Shown piece after piece: positions 1 through 8,777 of a DNA stretch of 64,000 bases. The notes beneath the pieces are model-generated. The model saw only the letters and a list, made by a program, of their open reading frames with translations, did no database searches and was not told the DNA's origin. How positions within the stretch are numbered: position 1 is the stretch's first letter; each line of letters begins with the position of its first letter. The stretch spans positions 315,890-379,889 of the forward strand of contig CAYZMM010000002.1 of the NCBI GenBank assembly GCA_964479535.1, given 5' to 3'. Made by a program: the position numbers and the translations under genes. The DNA is from S015-6 sp964479535 (GTDB lineage: Bacteria > Desulfobacterota > DSWW01).

Positions 1-161
1 AGGCGCTCATCCGGCTCATGAGCGACGAGGGAACTCCTGTGGACGTCCTGATCGAGCGAACGGGGTGGCCCTCTGAAAAGATGTCCACGCTATTGACAGA
101 ACTGGAGCTTTTGGGAAGAGTGAGGAGGCTGCCGGGCGGCCGGTACCTGCGAACCGACTAG
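1..161 (+). CDS. dprA: DprA C-terminal end (partial, DNA-processing protein)
   Basis: The reading frame open from base 3 to the TAG at 159-161 encodes the last 52 residues of a protein that begins upstream of the window. The segment has the winged-helix C-terminal pattern of DprA, with helices around LIRLMSDEG and a terminal LLGRVRRLPGGRYLR-like wing. DprA loads RecA on single-stranded DNA during natural transformation; this domain is accessory in that family. The gene directly precedes topA, an arrangement common in Desulfobacterota and Firmicutes. The Rossmann-like core lies outside the window, so the call rests on this domain and on position. Confidence 0.75.
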   Translation, partial: ALIRLMSDEGTPVDVLIERTGWPSEKMSTLLTELELLGRVRRLPGGRYLRTD

Positions 162-172
162 AAAGAAACAAC

Positions 173-2605
173 ATGGGAAAATCGCTTCTGGTGGTGGAGT
201 CTCCTGCGAAGGCGAGAACGCTGTCTCGCTATGTGGACCCGTCCTTTTCGGTGGTGGCCACGGTGGGGCACATCAAGGATCTCCCCCCGCGGGAACTGGG
301 TGTGGACATAGAACACGGGTTCAAGCCCAAATACAGCGTCATCTCGGGAAAATGGAAAGTCATCAAGGAGCTGAAGTCGGCCACAGAGAAGGCGGACGCC
401 GTATACCTGGCACCGGATCCGGACCGGGAGGGGGAGGCGATCGCCTGGCACGTTGCGGACGAAGTGGCAGGGGACAAGAAGACCCTTCGGGTGATGTTCC
501 ACGAGATCACGAAGAAGGCGGTCCAGAATGCGCTGAACAACCCGATCGTTCTGGATCAGAACAAGTACGATGCCCAGCAGGCCCGCAGAATCCTCGACCG
601 TCTGGTGGGGTACCTGATCAGCCCCCTCCTCTGGAAGAAGGTCCGCAGGGGCCTGAGCGCCGGCAGGGTGCAATCCGTTGCCGTCCGGTTGATCTGCGAA
701 AGAGAGGAGGAGATCCGCCGGTTCGAGTCGAAGGAGTACTGGACGGTCCACGTTCAGCTCGAAGGCGGCGATCCACCCCCCTTCATCGCCAACCTGCTGC
801 GAATCCAGGGCAAGAAGGCGAACGTTCCGGACGGCGAAAAGGCGGCCGAGATCAAGAAGGCCCTGGAAGGGGAGACCTTCCGGATTCAGGGGATCGAGAA
901 GAAGCGGACGAAACGGAATCCGCCTCCGCCGTTCATCACGAGCACGCTGCAGCAGGAAGCCTCCCGTGCTCACCGCTTCACTCCGAAGCGGACCATGAAG
1001 ATCGCCCAGAAGCTCTACGAGGGGATTCCCCTGGGCGACGAGGGCCCGGAAGGACTGATTACCTACATGCGGACCGATTCGACCCGCATCTCCCAGGAAG
1101 CGATTCAACAGGCTCGAACGTATATCAAGGACTCGCTCGGAGCGCCCTACCTGCCGTCCTCCGCGCGGGTGTACCGTTCCAAGAAGAAGAACGTGCAGGA
1201 CGCTCACGAGGCGATCCGGCCCACTTCGGTGCAGCGGGAGCCTTCCAAAATCAAGTCGTTTCTCACGCCGGAACAGCACAAGCTCTACGAGTTGATATGG
1301 AAGCGCTTCGTGGCCTGCCAGATGAAGCCGGCGGAACTCGATCAGACACGGGTGGATATCGAGGCGGGCGACTACCTGTTTCGGGCGACCGGATCGGTGC
1401 TGCGGTTCGACGGGTACCGAAAGCTCTACGAAGAGACGACGGAATCGAACGGGAAGGGCATGACGGAGGACAGCCTGTTGCCCGAGCTCAGAGAGGGGGA
1501 GGTGCTCACCCGGAAGAAGACCGACCTGGAACAGCATTTCACGCAGCCACCCCCCCGGTACACCGAGAGCAGCCTCATCAAGGTCATGGAAGAGAAGGGC
1601 ATCGGCCGCCCCTCCACGTACGCGGCGATCCTGAGCAACATCCGGGATCGGCAGTACGTGGAACTCGTGGACCGGAGGCTGGCTCCCTCCGAGCTTGGAG
1701 AGCTCGTGAACAGGCTGCTGGTCGACAACTTTCCGGACATTCTCAATGTGGAGTTCACCGCCAACATGGAATCCTCCCTCGACGAGATCGAGCTGGGGAA
1801 ACAGGATTGGCTGAAGGTGCTCGACACCTTCTACAGGGCCTTTGAGAAGGATCTGGAGCGTGCCAAGAGCGAGATGCTCGATGTGAGGAAGGAAGGCACG
1901 CCCACCGAGATCGCTTGTGATCAGTGCGCCAAGCCGATGGTGATCCGATTCAGCGCCGGCGGTCCCTTTCTGGCATGCTCCGGTTTTCCCGACTGCAAGA
2001 ACGCCAAGTCCTTCGATCGGGACGAGAACGGCAAGATCCGGATCCGCGAGGAAGAACCGGTCGAGGACCAGAACTGCCCGCAATGTGAGAAGCCCCTGCG
2101 GGTCAAGCACGGTCGGTACGGTCCCTTTCTCGCCTGCACCGGATACCCGGAATGCCGGTTCACCCGGCCGCTGGATCGTCCGGGCGAGGCGCCGGTCGAG
2201 GAGACGGGAGAGCAGGAGCAGCCTTGCGAGAAGTGCGGTGGAAAGCTGATCGTGAAGAGAGCGAGGTCCGGGAACCGGTTCTGGGCCTGCTCCAACTACC
2301 CGCGGTGCAAGGAGGCGAAACCGTACCGCGTGGGTGTTTCCTGCGACCGTTGCGAAGAGGGGGAGTTCGTGGAGAGGGCGGGCCGAAACGGCCGTCTCTT
2401 CTACTGCTGTGACCGGTATCCGAAGTGCAAGAACTCCGTGCCGAATCGTCCGGTGCCGACCGCCTGCGAGGCGTGCGGGGCCCCCTACCTGCTGAGCCGT
2501 GTCGACAAGGATGGAAACCCGGTTCTCTATTGCAGTCGCAAGGACTGCCCGGCCCGTAAAGGCGTCAAATCGGAGCCGGAAGCGAAAGCCGAGAAAGAGG
2601 CCTGA
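173..2605 (+). CDS. topA: DNA topoisomerase I (type IA)
   Basis: This 810-residue enzyme relaxes negative supercoils through a transient 5'-phosphotyrosine link. The N-terminal Toprim domain opens with SLLVVESPAKA and carries the acidic motif DPDREGEAIAWH at residues 82-93. The catalytic tyrosine is Y298 in ITYMRTDSTRIS. The C-terminus has five consecutive four-cysteine zinc ribbons from about residue 585, used for single-strand DNA and RNA polymerase contacts; E. coli TopA has three such C4 modules. The ATG at 173 lies 11 bases after dprA, so co-transcription is likely. The gene is full length for the family. Confidence 0.98.
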   Translation: MGKSLLVVESPAKARTLSRYVDPSFSVVATVGHIKDLPPRELGVDIEHGFKPKYSVISGKWKVIKELKSATEKADAVYLAPDPDREGEAIAWHVADEVAGDKKTLRVMFHEITKKAVQNALNNPIVLDQNKYDAQQARRILDRLVGYLISPLLWKKVRRGLSAGRVQSVAVRLICEREEEIRRFESKEYWTVHVQLEGGDPPPFIANLLRIQGKKANVPDGEKAAEIKKALEGETFRIQGIEKKRTKRNPPPPFITSTLQQEASRAHRFTPKRTMKIAQKLYEGIPLGDEGPEGLITYMRTDSTRISQEAIQQARTYIKDSLGAPYLPSSARVYRSKKKNVQDAHEAIRPTSVQREPSKIKSFLTPEQHKLYELIWKRFVACQMKPAELDQTRVDIEAGDYLFRATGSVLRFDGYRKLYEETTESNGKGMTEDSLLPELREGEVLTRKKTDLEQHFTQPPPRYTESSLIKVMEEKGIGRPSTYAAILSNIRDRQYVELVDRRLAPSELGELVNRLLVDNFPDILNVEFTANMESSLDEIELGKQDWLKVLDTFYRAFEKDLERAKSEMLDVRKEGTPTEIACDQCAKPMVIRFSAGGPFLACSGFPDCKNAKSFDRDENGKIRIREEEPVEDQNCPQCEKPLRVKHGRYGPFLACTGYPECRFTRPLDRPGEAPVEETGEQEQPCEKCGGKLIVKRARSGNRFWACSNYPRCKEAKPYRVGVSCDRCEEGEFVERAGRNGRLFYCCDRYPKCKNSVPNRPVPTACEACGAPYLLSRVDKDGNPVLYCSRKDCPARKGVKSEPEAKAEKEA

Positions 2606-2694
2606 GGGGCTTTCCGAACAGAGGCCCCCTCGGCTCGAGCCGGTCTCGAATGCGATCGATCGGCGAAGTCGCCGGGTGAATCGGACGGGGAAAC
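2606..2694 (+). other. topA-trmFO spacer with a short dyad
   Basis: This 89-base spacer contains an inverted repeat (GGGGC and GCCCC arms around 2606-2630) and a CGGCTCGAGCCG palindrome. No T-tract follows, so it is not a convincing intrinsic terminator. trmFO may be read through from topA. Confidence 0.3.
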
Positions 2695-4008
2695 ATGCCC
2701 TCTGAGGACATCCTGATCATAGGCGGCGGCCTGGCCGGGGCCGAAGCCGCATGGCAGGTCCGACGTGCGGGGATCGGTGTGACGATCGTGGAGATGAAGC
2801 CGCACCGGTTTTCTCCGGCCCACCGTTCCGCTGCCCTTGCAGAACTGGTCTGCTCGAATTCCTTCCGGTCCAGTTCCGTGGAGACCGCCGCCGGCCTGCT
2901 GAAGGAAGAAATGCGGCGGCTCGGTTCCCTGATCATGTCGGCGGCTGAACAGACGGCCTTGCCGGCCGGTTCCGCCCTCGCCGTGGATCGGGAGGCCTTT
3001 TCTCTCAGGGTGACGAAGGCTCTCGAGGAAGCGGGGGTGCGGGTCGTCCGGGAGGAGGCGACCGGCATTCCGCCCGGGCCGCAAACGGTGCTCATCTGTA
3101 CCGGGCCGCTCCCGTCGGACGCGATGGCCCGCGCGCTCCAGGAAGTCACCGGTGCGGATGCCCTGTACTTCTATGACGCGATCGCGCCGATCGTGGCCGC
3201 CGATTCCATCCACTTCGAGAAGACCTACTGGGCGTCCCGATACGGCAAGGGAGGGGCGGACTACCTGAACTGCCCCATGGACCGGGAGACCTATCACCGT
3301 TTCGTGGAGGAGATCCTGGAGGCGGAGAAGGTGGCGTCCCGCGCGTTCGAGGAGATTCCTCCCTTCGAGGGGTGCATGCCCGTCGAGGATCTGGCCGCCC
3401 GGGGTCCCGAAACCCTGGCCCATGGGGCGATGAAACCGGTGGGCCTCATCGATCCGCGGACGGGCAGAAGGCCCTATGCGGTCGTTCAACTCAGAAGGGA
3501 CAATGCGGCCGGAAGCCTCTTGAACATGGTCGGCTTTCAAACCAAGATGATCCGGTCCGAGCAGGACCGGATCTTTCGGATGATCCCGGGTCTGGAAGAC
3601 GCGCATTTCTTCCGGTTCGGAAGCGTGCATCGCAACGCCTTTCTGAACGCGCCGCGCCTGTTCCTCCCTACCCTGCAGTTGAAGAAGGATCCCAGGCTCT
3701 TCTTCGCCGGCCAGCTTACAGGCGTAGAGGGGTACATCGAATCAGCGGCCACCGGCCTGCTGGTGGGGAGGAACGCGGCCCGCTGGTCGAGGGGGGAACC
3801 GTTGTCTCTGCCCCCCCCGACCACGAGCCTGGGCGCCCTTGTCCGCTACATCGTCCATGCAGACCCGGAAACCTTCCAGCCCATGCACGTGAACTTCGGG
3901 ATCTTCCCCTCCCTGCCGGAGGAGGGACGCCGACTCTCCCGCACGGACCGTCGCCGGGCCCAGGCGGAACGGGCCCTCCGGGACCTGGATTCCTGGCTGG
4001 CTAGCTAG
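2695..4008 (+). CDS. trmFO: Methylenetetrahydrofolate-tRNA-(uracil-5-)-methyltransferase TrmFO
   Basis: This 437-residue FAD-dependent enzyme makes ribothymidine at position 54 in the T-loop of tRNA, taking the methyl group from 5,10-methylene-THF. The FAD-binding GGGLAG lies at residues 10-15, followed by VEMKP. The conserved cysteine motif LVCSNSF places Cys at residue 53, matching the Cys53 studied in the B. subtilis enzyme, and a later NCPM motif gives the second conserved Cys. A C-terminal GQLTGVEGYIESAATGLL stretch closes the FAD site. The start is an ATG preceded by a purine-rich GGGGAA. The stop TAG sits in the CTAG end of repeat element A. Confidence 0.97.
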   Translation: MPSEDILIIGGGLAGAEAAWQVRRAGIGVTIVEMKPHRFSPAHRSAALAELVCSNSFRSSSVETAAGLLKEEMRRLGSLIMSAAEQTALPAGSALAVDREAFSLRVTKALEEAGVRVVREEATGIPPGPQTVLICTGPLPSDAMARALQEVTGADALYFYDAIAPIVAADSIHFEKTYWASRYGKGGADYLNCPMDRETYHRFVEEILEAEKVASRAFEEIPPFEGCMPVEDLAARGPETLAHGAMKPVGLIDPRTGRRPYAVVQLRRDNAAGSLLNMVGFQTKMIRSEQDRIFRMIPGLEDAHFFRFGSVHRNAFLNAPRLFLPTLQLKKDPRLFFAGQLTGVEGYIESAATGLLVGRNAARWSRGEPLSLPPPTTSLGALVRYIVHADPETFQPMHVNFGIFPSLPEEGRRLSRTDRRRAQAERALRDLDSWLAS

Positions 4009-4251
4009 AGCCTGTCCCAGATGATGATGTTTTTGCGGTTCCAAGGGCGGACCTCGGGTAGTGGTCCTCCCGTCATAACCCTTACTGGCGTCCTTTCATA
4101 CTATGACGAACGTTGAACCCCTTGCGAGAGCAGAAATCACGCGGACCGGGGTAGATCGGGGGTAGATCGGGGACAGTCACCGATCTCCCCTGGTCTGGGC
4201 CATCCTTGCCCCGCCCGAATGTGTACAGGCATTTCTGGGACAGGACGCTAG
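4005..4251. repeat. Palindromic repeat element, copy A (CTAG-ended MITE/REP-like)
   Basis: The element starts with CTAG then CCTGTCCCAG and ends with ATTTCTGGGACAGG then ACG and CTAG, so its outer ends are inverted repeats. Inside is one arm of the family's inner motif (GGGGACAGTCACCGATCTCC) beside a direct repeat of GGGTAGATCG. It fills the whole gap between two convergent genes. The left CTAG contains the trmFO stop codon, and the right CTAG contains the stop of the minus-strand gene at 4248. Related copies lie at 10315 and 11266. It encodes nothing obvious. No transposase is present, so it would be a non-autonomous element. Confidence 0.75.
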
Positions 4252-4436
4252 CTCTCCGGACCCCCGAGCTGAGAATCCCGTTTTTCGGGTAAGGCCAGCA
4301 GCAGGAAGATGACCAGCACGCCGAAGGGAAGGGTGAGGAAGAACCATGGAAGGGGTTGGCGATGCTTCTTCCGGGCGAGGATCATGCTCAGAATGGCGAC
4401 GGAGAAGTTGCAGAACAGCAGGGTGACCCAGGGCAT
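4248..4436 (-). CDS. Small two-helix membrane protein, unknown function
   Basis: This predicted 62-residue protein has two hydrophobic helices (about residues 2-17 and 30-48) separated by a basic ARKKHRQPLP loop, then an acidic tail. I chose the ATG at 4436 because GAGGAG lies about 10 bases upstream; an upstream in-frame start at 4502 would add 22 basic residues without membrane character. The layout resembles short membrane proteins with a WFFLTLPFG-like second helix. Function is unknown. It sits just downstream of the ArsA-like pair on the same strand, so it may be the last gene of that unit. Its stop codon is inside repeat element A. Confidence 0.55.
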   Translation of the reverse strand: MPWVTLLFCNFSVAILSMILARKKHRQPLPWFFLTLPFGVLVIFLLLALPEKRDSQLGGPES

Positions 4437-4498
4437 GGGATGGAGGCTCCTCGAAATCTCTTTCTGACGCAAAGCCTTACCACAACGGTCTCTTCGTA

Positions 4499-5671
4499 TC
4501 AAGATGAGGAAGGGAAGAGGTGGTCGTTCATCCGCAGCAGGCCGTCCATATCGAAGACATCCTGATCAAAGGCCGGAACCGTCAGGATCGGAACTTCCCC
4601 GGGCGATCTTCGGCCAAAGGCCTGGAGGACCTCCCGATCTCTCTGGGCGAGGCGGAAGTACCGCTCGAAGTTCTCGATGAGCCGGCGCGCCACGGAAGGG
4701 GAAAGCCCCCGTTCCTCGGTGAGGTAGGACACGCCTTCTTCCAGGGCTGTCTGCCCGTCCCCGGCCGCATCCAGGGTCGTGTCCTCGGAGGGCAAGGCAT
4801 GCACCCGGTTGGCGATGATCCCGCCGAAGGGCAGGGAGGCCTCGCGAATCCGGTCGAAGAAATAGGCCGCCTCCTCCAGGGCGCTCCGGTCCGTGGCGGT
4901 TACGAGCAGAAACGTGGTCTGCCTGCCTCGCAGGACATGGCTCACCTCCTCGGCTCGGCTTCGAAAGATGTCGAAGGAGTCGGCCAGGCCGGTCACGAAT
5001 TCGGATACATCATGGAGGAACTCGGCGCCGGTGAAGCGTTCCACGAGACGCAGGACCGTTCCGGCGGTCCGGTTGAAAAGGTTGAGGCTCAACTTCCCCA
5101 TGGTCAGATAGGGTTTGAGAAACCATTGGCTGATGCTCCGGTCGAAGAAGGCACGCACCCGGCCCGGCGCTTCCAGGAAATCGAGGGCATGTTTCGTTGG
5201 AGGAGTGTCCAGCACGATCAGATCGTACCGGCCTTCGAGGTGGATCTGGTAGAGCTTCTCCATGGCAAGGTACTCGTGGGAACCGGTCATGGCGGAAGAA
5301 AGGTGCTGGTAGAACTGGTTCTCCATGATGTTCTCCGCCACCTCTTCGTTGGGTGCATACCTTTCGATCAATTCGTCGAAGGTGCGCTTCGTGTCGAGCA
5401 TCATGGCGTGGAGGCTTCCTTCCGGCTTCTTCCCGTACTTCAGGAAGCGGTCGTCCGGCACAGGGGTCTCCTGGTTTCCGAGTTCCGAAAGGCCGAGGGA
5501 ATCCGCAAGTCGTCTCGCGGGATCCACGGTCAGGGCAAGCACCTTCCTGCCGAGCAGGGCGGCCTGCACGCCCAGAGCGGCGGAAACCGTGGTCTTCCCC
5601 ACACCTCCGCTTCCACAGCAGATGATGATCTGCCTGCCCAGGAGCAGGTTCTCAAGATCCAAGCCCGGCAA
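4499..5671 (-). CDS. ArsA/Get3-family ATPase (second of a tandem pair)
   Basis: This 390-residue P-loop ATPase of the ArsA/Get3 branch has a deviant Walker A GSGGVGKTT at about residues 20-28, the LTVDPARRLADSLG segment typical of the family, and an IVLDTPPTKHALDFLEAP switch. It starts at a TTG (5671) preceded by AAAGGAAAGG, inside the end of the preceding gene, so translation of the two is probably coupled. No arsenite pump, ArsD or ArsR gene is near and no CxxC pair typical of Get3 is seen, so arsenic export is not supported. The physiological substrate is unknown. Confidence 0.88.
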   Translation of the reverse strand: MPGLDLENLLLGRQIIICCGSGGVGKTTVSAALGVQAALLGRKVLALTVDPARRLADSLGLSELGNQETPVPDDRFLKYGKKPEGSLHAMMLDTKRTFDELIERYAPNEEVAENIMENQFYQHLSSAMTGSHEYLAMEKLYQIHLEGRYDLIVLDTPPTKHALDFLEAPGRVRAFFDRSISQWFLKPYLTMGKLSLNLFNRTAGTVLRLVERFTGAEFLHDVSEFVTGLADSFDIFRSRAEEVSHVLRGRQTTFLLVTATDRSALEEAAYFFDRIREASLPFGGIIANRVHALPSEDTTLDAAGDGQTALEEGVSYLTEERGLSPSVARRLIENFERYFRLAQRDREVLQAFGRRSPGEVPILTVPAFDQDVFDMDGLLRMNDHLFPSSS

Positions 5672-6707
5672 TCGCCTTTCCTTTCATCGTGTCGTCCGGC
5701 TCTTCGATCGACCGCGCGAGGGCCCGGATCATGTCGAGGGAGGCACGGGGCAGGGCGACGAAGGGAAGGAGGCTGGTCCGGTCTCCGAAGAGGTCGAACA
5801 GCCGTTTGAGATGCCCTTCCTGCACCCCCCTGGCGATCCTCCACGATTCCGCGCAGGCGAGAACGGCCTTCTCCTTCTCTGCCCAGGGGCTCGACATCGG
5901 GGAATACGTTCCGGCATCCGCATACAGGTCCTCCTTCCATCGTTGGTAGTCTCTTTCCTCCTGACCCTGGAAGAAGGGCGGATAGACCTGATTCACGAAC
6001 AGACGTCCCACCGGCAGCCCCAGCCCGGAACGGGCCTTGTCATGGAGGTCCAACGCCTCGTTGACCGGCATTTCTGCCGGTGTCGTGACGATGTGAAAGG
6101 CGGTCCTGTGAGGATCCTGGAGCAGATCCGCCACCTTCCTGGCCTCTCTCCGGACAAACCCCTTCGCCGTGTCGGCGGCCGTCATGGGCATCTGGAGGTA
6201 GGACACAACGTGGCCTGTGGCCGGGGTGTCTACGACGATGAGGTCGTAGTGGGGGCGGTCGCTTCCGCGGGCCCGCTTCCGCTCGAGGTCCCAGAGCTTG
6301 CCGACCGCCATCAGCTCCTTCAGACCGGGAGCCACATTCACGAAGTACTGATAGATCGGACTGCGGACGATCCCGCGGACAAAGGTCCTGCTCTTCAGGA
6401 CCAGGTAAAGGTATTCCTCCAGGCCGGATTTCCCTTCAACGTAGAAGGAGGAAAGGTTCTCCGCCAGGGGCGTTTCGCGGTAACCGTCTCCTTTCGGTTT
6501 CCCGAAGATCCGGGCGACGGACGCAACGGTGTCCAATTCCACGAGGAGCGTTCGTTTGCCCCGCTGGGCCGCCATCCAGGCAAGTGTGGATGCGACCACG
6601 CTCTTTCCAACGCCGCCCTTTCCCGAGACGATCAGCAGCCTTTTTTCCAGAAGCCCTGAGGTTTTCATTGCGGGGGCCGACGACCTTTCGTGGATGAGAT
6701 CATTCAA
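5652..6707 (-). CDS. ArsA/Get3-family ATPase (first of a tandem pair)
   Basis: This 351-residue ArsA-like ATPase has GKGGVGKS as Walker A (around residues 29-36), the switch IVVDTPATGHVVSYLQMP and the family's central helical region. The open frame begins at a TTG (6707); an internal ATG at 6668 would give a start 13 residues later, nearer the usual distance to the P-loop. Neither has a strong ribosome binding site, so the start is uncertain. The gene overlaps the next ATPase by 20 bases. Paired ArsA-like genes may form heterodimers, since this family works as a pseudo-dimer or dimer; that is inference. Confidence 0.86.
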   Translation of the reverse strand: MNDLIHERSSAPAMKTSGLLEKRLLIVSGKGGVGKSVVASTLAWMAAQRGKRTLLVELDTVASVARIFGKPKGDGYRETPLAENLSSFYVEGKSGLEEYLYLVLKSRTFVRGIVRSPIYQYFVNVAPGLKELMAVGKLWDLERKRARGSDRPHYDLIVVDTPATGHVVSYLQMPMTAADTAKGFVRREARKVADLLQDPHRTAFHIVTTPAEMPVNEALDLHDKARSGLGLPVGRLFVNQVYPPFFQGQEERDYQRWKEDLYADAGTYSPMSSPWAEKEKAVLACAESWRIARGVQEGHLKRLFDLFGDRTSLLPFVALPRASLDMIRALARSIEEPDDTMKGKAIAGLGS

Positions 6708-6729
6708 GGTCCAGAAGAGCAGAAGAACA

Positions 6730-6759
6730 TCCCTAGCAGAGAGAAAAACTCCTTGTCAA
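6730..6759 (-). promoter_or_regulatory. Candidate sigma70 promoter for the ArsA-like pair
   Basis: On the minus strand a perfect -35 TTGACA (6754-6759) is followed after 18 bases by TAGGGA (6730-6735) as a weak -10. It lies just upstream of the first ArsA-like gene and downstream of phaR, so the pair may be transcribed independently of phaR. Confidence 0.4.
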
Positions 6760-6883
6760 TCGGTCGGATCCTCGAGGCGTGGGCGGGGTGGAACTCCCTT
6801 GGCGGGGCGAGGCGTACTGAGCCGCCGGTGACATGGTCGCGCGCTTCCGGGTCGCGGCCCTCCCGGAGTCGGTTTCACCCTTC

Positions 6884-7468
6884 TCATCGGCTCTGCCTGG
6901 AGAGCCGTTCTTCCAGGTGACCGAGCTGGCTTTCCAGCTTCTGGAGCTGCTTCTCCAGCTCATCCAGTCCGGTCAGATGATGGAAGAAGAAGCGTATGCG
7001 ATCATCGATCTTCTTCTGGATGAGATCGAGGGTCTTCTGCGGGTTGGTGAACCAGTCCTTCAGGAGGTGTGCGCCCTCGATCTTGTGGTCGTATCCCTTT
7101 TCGATCAGCCTTCCGATATGTTCTTCCGCTTCCACTCGCATCGTATTGAGAGACTCTCTGCCCTTGTGCAACAGGTCTGAAAGACAATCGCCCCCCTCCT
7201 GAATCAGATTCTTGCAAAGGGACAGCGGGAGAATGTTGTTCTTGTTCTTCTGCTCCTCGAGCATGATCTGCGTGAGCGTGACGGCCGTCATGTCTTCCTG
7301 ACTTCGGTTGTCGATCACCCGAATGTCTTCTCCTTTGCGCACCATCCGGGAGATCTCGTCCAGTGTGACATAGCGGCTCTGCTGCGTGTCGTAGAGCTTC
7401 CGGTTCCCGTATCGTTTGATCAGCTTTGCCGATCCGGACTCTGTGTCTTCCTTCTTCTTTTTTGCCAC
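6884..7468 (-). CDS. phaR: PhaR-type polyhydroxyalkanoate synthesis regulator
   Basis: This 194-residue protein starts with a Lys-rich tail and the highly conserved LIKRYGNRKLYDT block, followed by SRYVTLDEISRMVRKGEDI. These define the PHB/PHA accumulation regulator DNA-binding domain. The PHB_acc region with VTLTQIMLEEQ follows, then a long Gln/Leu-rich coiled-coil C-terminus (LEKQLQKLESQLGHLEERL). In known members it represses phasin and PHA genes and also binds PHA granules. The GTG at 7468 was chosen because AGGAGAG lies about 7 bases upstream and the conserved block then begins near residue 16. No PHA synthase gene is in the window. Confidence 0.92.
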   Translation of the reverse strand: MAKKKKEDTESGSAKLIKRYGNRKLYDTQQSRYVTLDEISRMVRKGEDIRVIDNRSQEDMTAVTLTQIMLEEQKNKNNILPLSLCKNLIQEGGDCLSDLLHKGRESLNTMRVEAEEHIGRLIEKGYDHKIEGAHLLKDWFTNPQKTLDLIQKKIDDRIRFFFHHLTGLDELEKQLQKLESQLGHLEERLSRQSR

Positions 7469-7503
7469 GTTGACTCTCTCCTGTTCTTCCGGTCTGTCCC
7501 GCC

Positions 7504-7908
7504 CTACGTCTCGTTGTCGCCGGCGATCTGAACATGGAGTCGCCTGCTTCGGGGGCCGTCGAATTCGCAGAAGAAGATCGCCTGCCAGGTGCCGAGCACG
7601 ACCCTGCCGTCTTCCACGGGAAGGACCAGGGACGCGCCTACCAGCGTGCTCTTGATATGAGCGTCCGAGTTGCCCTCCGCGTGTCGATAAGGCCCCCGGT
7701 GCGGTACGCGGTCGGCAAGGTAGGCCAGTATGTCGGAGGGGACCGAGGGGTCCGCCCCCTCGTTCACGGTGACCGCGGCCGTGGTGTGGGGGACGTGGAG
7801 CAGGCAGGAACCGGTTCGGATTCCCGATGCCCCCACGATCTGCTGGACCTGGGAGGTGACGTCTACGAAATCCTCGCGGCTCGTCGACTTGACTGTGAGG
7901 GTTTTCAT
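7504..7908 (-). CDS. YjbQ family (UPF0047) protein
   Basis: This 134-residue protein begins MKTLTVKSTSREDFVDVT and contains the YjbQ hallmarks: LHVPHTTAAVTVNEGADP, a HAEGNSDAHIKSTLVG metal-site region and WQAIFFCEFDGPRSRR. Family members bind a metal through conserved His residues and have been linked to secondary thiamine-phosphate synthase activity in E. coli complementation; the true role is unsettled. The ATG at 7908 matches the usual N-terminus. The gene lies 35 bases upstream of phaR on the same strand and is divergent from maf. Confidence 0.93.
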   Translation of the reverse strand: MKTLTVKSTSREDFVDVTSQVQQIVGASGIRTGSCLLHVPHTTAAVTVNEGADPSVPSDILAYLADRVPHRGPYRHAEGNSDAHIKSTLVGASLVLPVEDGRVVLGTWQAIFFCEFDGPRSRRLHVQIAGDNET

Positions 7909-8018
7909 CGTTGCCGAATCCGAAGTGAAGAACGTTGTGCATCGGGGGAACTTCTCCACTTGAAGCTACCACAGTGATTCTATCTGGTCAAGACGGAAGC
8001 CCCTTACGCGTTCCTCGA

Positions 8019-8048
8019 TTGACAACCCTGATTCCCATTTGTCATAAA
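8019..8048 (+). promoter_or_regulatory. Candidate sigma70 promoter for maf-PLPBP-proC
   Basis: TTGACA at 8019-8024 is separated by 18 bases from CATAAA at 8043-8048. It lies about 135 bases before the maf start, in the divergent gap with the YjbQ gene. Confidence 0.45.
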
Positions 8049-8183
8049 ACGGGTAGCCCTCTGATTCGACGGATCCATCGCCTGTACAGACCCTCGAGGG
8101 AGAAGCATGGACGTGCATCCGGCGCTACGGCCCTGCCGGTATCCGGTTTCGTGCCGGGAAATCCCCACGGGACGGGGTATTGC

Positions 8184-8765
8184 ATGACGGAGCTGATACT
8201 GGCATCCGGCTCTCCGCGGCGGGCGAGGCTGCTGAAGGAAATCGCAGGGTCCTTCCGAATCGTGCCGAGCGAGATCGTGGAAGAGCAGCAAGCAGGAGAA
8301 ACTCCGGAGGCTTTCGTACTGCGGGTGGCACGTGAGAAGGCGGAGTCCGTCGCGAAAGCCCTGGATCACGGAGACGGCGCGTGTTGGGTGCTGGCGGGCG
8401 ACACGATCGTGGTCCTTGAACAGAGGGTCCTCGGAAAACCGGAAGACGCCGAGCGCGCGCGAAGCATGCTCGCGTTGCTTCAGGGTCGGCAGCACGAGGT
8501 CATTACCGGGATCTGCCTGTTGAATACCGTGCGGGCCGTGCGCTGCGTCGAGGCGGTGCGAACCCGGGTTTGGATGAAGGAGATCGGGCCGGCGGAACTG
8601 GAGGCGTACGTCCAGACGGGAGAGCCTCTTGACAAGGCCGGGGCGTATGCGATTCAGGGGCATGCGGGCCGCTTCGTCCGCAGGATCGAAGGATCCTATT
8701 CCAACGTGGTCGGGCTTCCAACGGAGCGGCTCAGAGAGCTGTTCCTCACGTACGGAATCCGATAA
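8184..8765 (+). CDS. maf: Maf-like nucleoside triphosphate pyrophosphatase
   Basis: This 193-residue enzyme has the N-terminal LASGSPRRARLL motif, GETPEAFVLRVAREKA, the catalytic-acid motif GDTIVVL and the terminal RIEGSYSNVVGLP. This pattern fits the YhdE-type subfamily that hydrolyses dTTP, UTP and modified pyrimidine nucleotides, limiting their incorporation into nucleic acids. I chose the ATG at 8184 because LILASGSPRR then falls at the start as in the family; the open frame extends further upstream without support. It is the first gene of a tight three-gene unit with PLPBP and proC. Confidence 0.95.
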   Translation: MTELILASGSPRRARLLKEIAGSFRIVPSEIVEEQQAGETPEAFVLRVAREKAESVAKALDHGDGACWVLAGDTIVVLEQRVLGKPEDAERARSMLALLQGRQHEVITGICLLNTVRAVRCVEAVRTRVWMKEIGPAELEAYVQTGEPLDKAGAYAIQGHAGRFVRRIEGSYSNVVGLPTERLRELFLTYGIR

Positions 8766-8777
8766 GGGGAGGAAGGG

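Noticed and set aside
158..2110. Very long open frame on the minus strand opposite topA (650 codons)
   Set aside because: topA is fully supported by conserved motifs along its length; the reverse frame has low-complexity Leu/Arg/Asp composition and no family motif, as expected for GC-rich antisense frames.
4499..6707. Arsenic resistance operon
   Set aside because: Only the ArsA-type ATPases are present; no ArsB, ArsC, ArsD or ArsR is found nearby.
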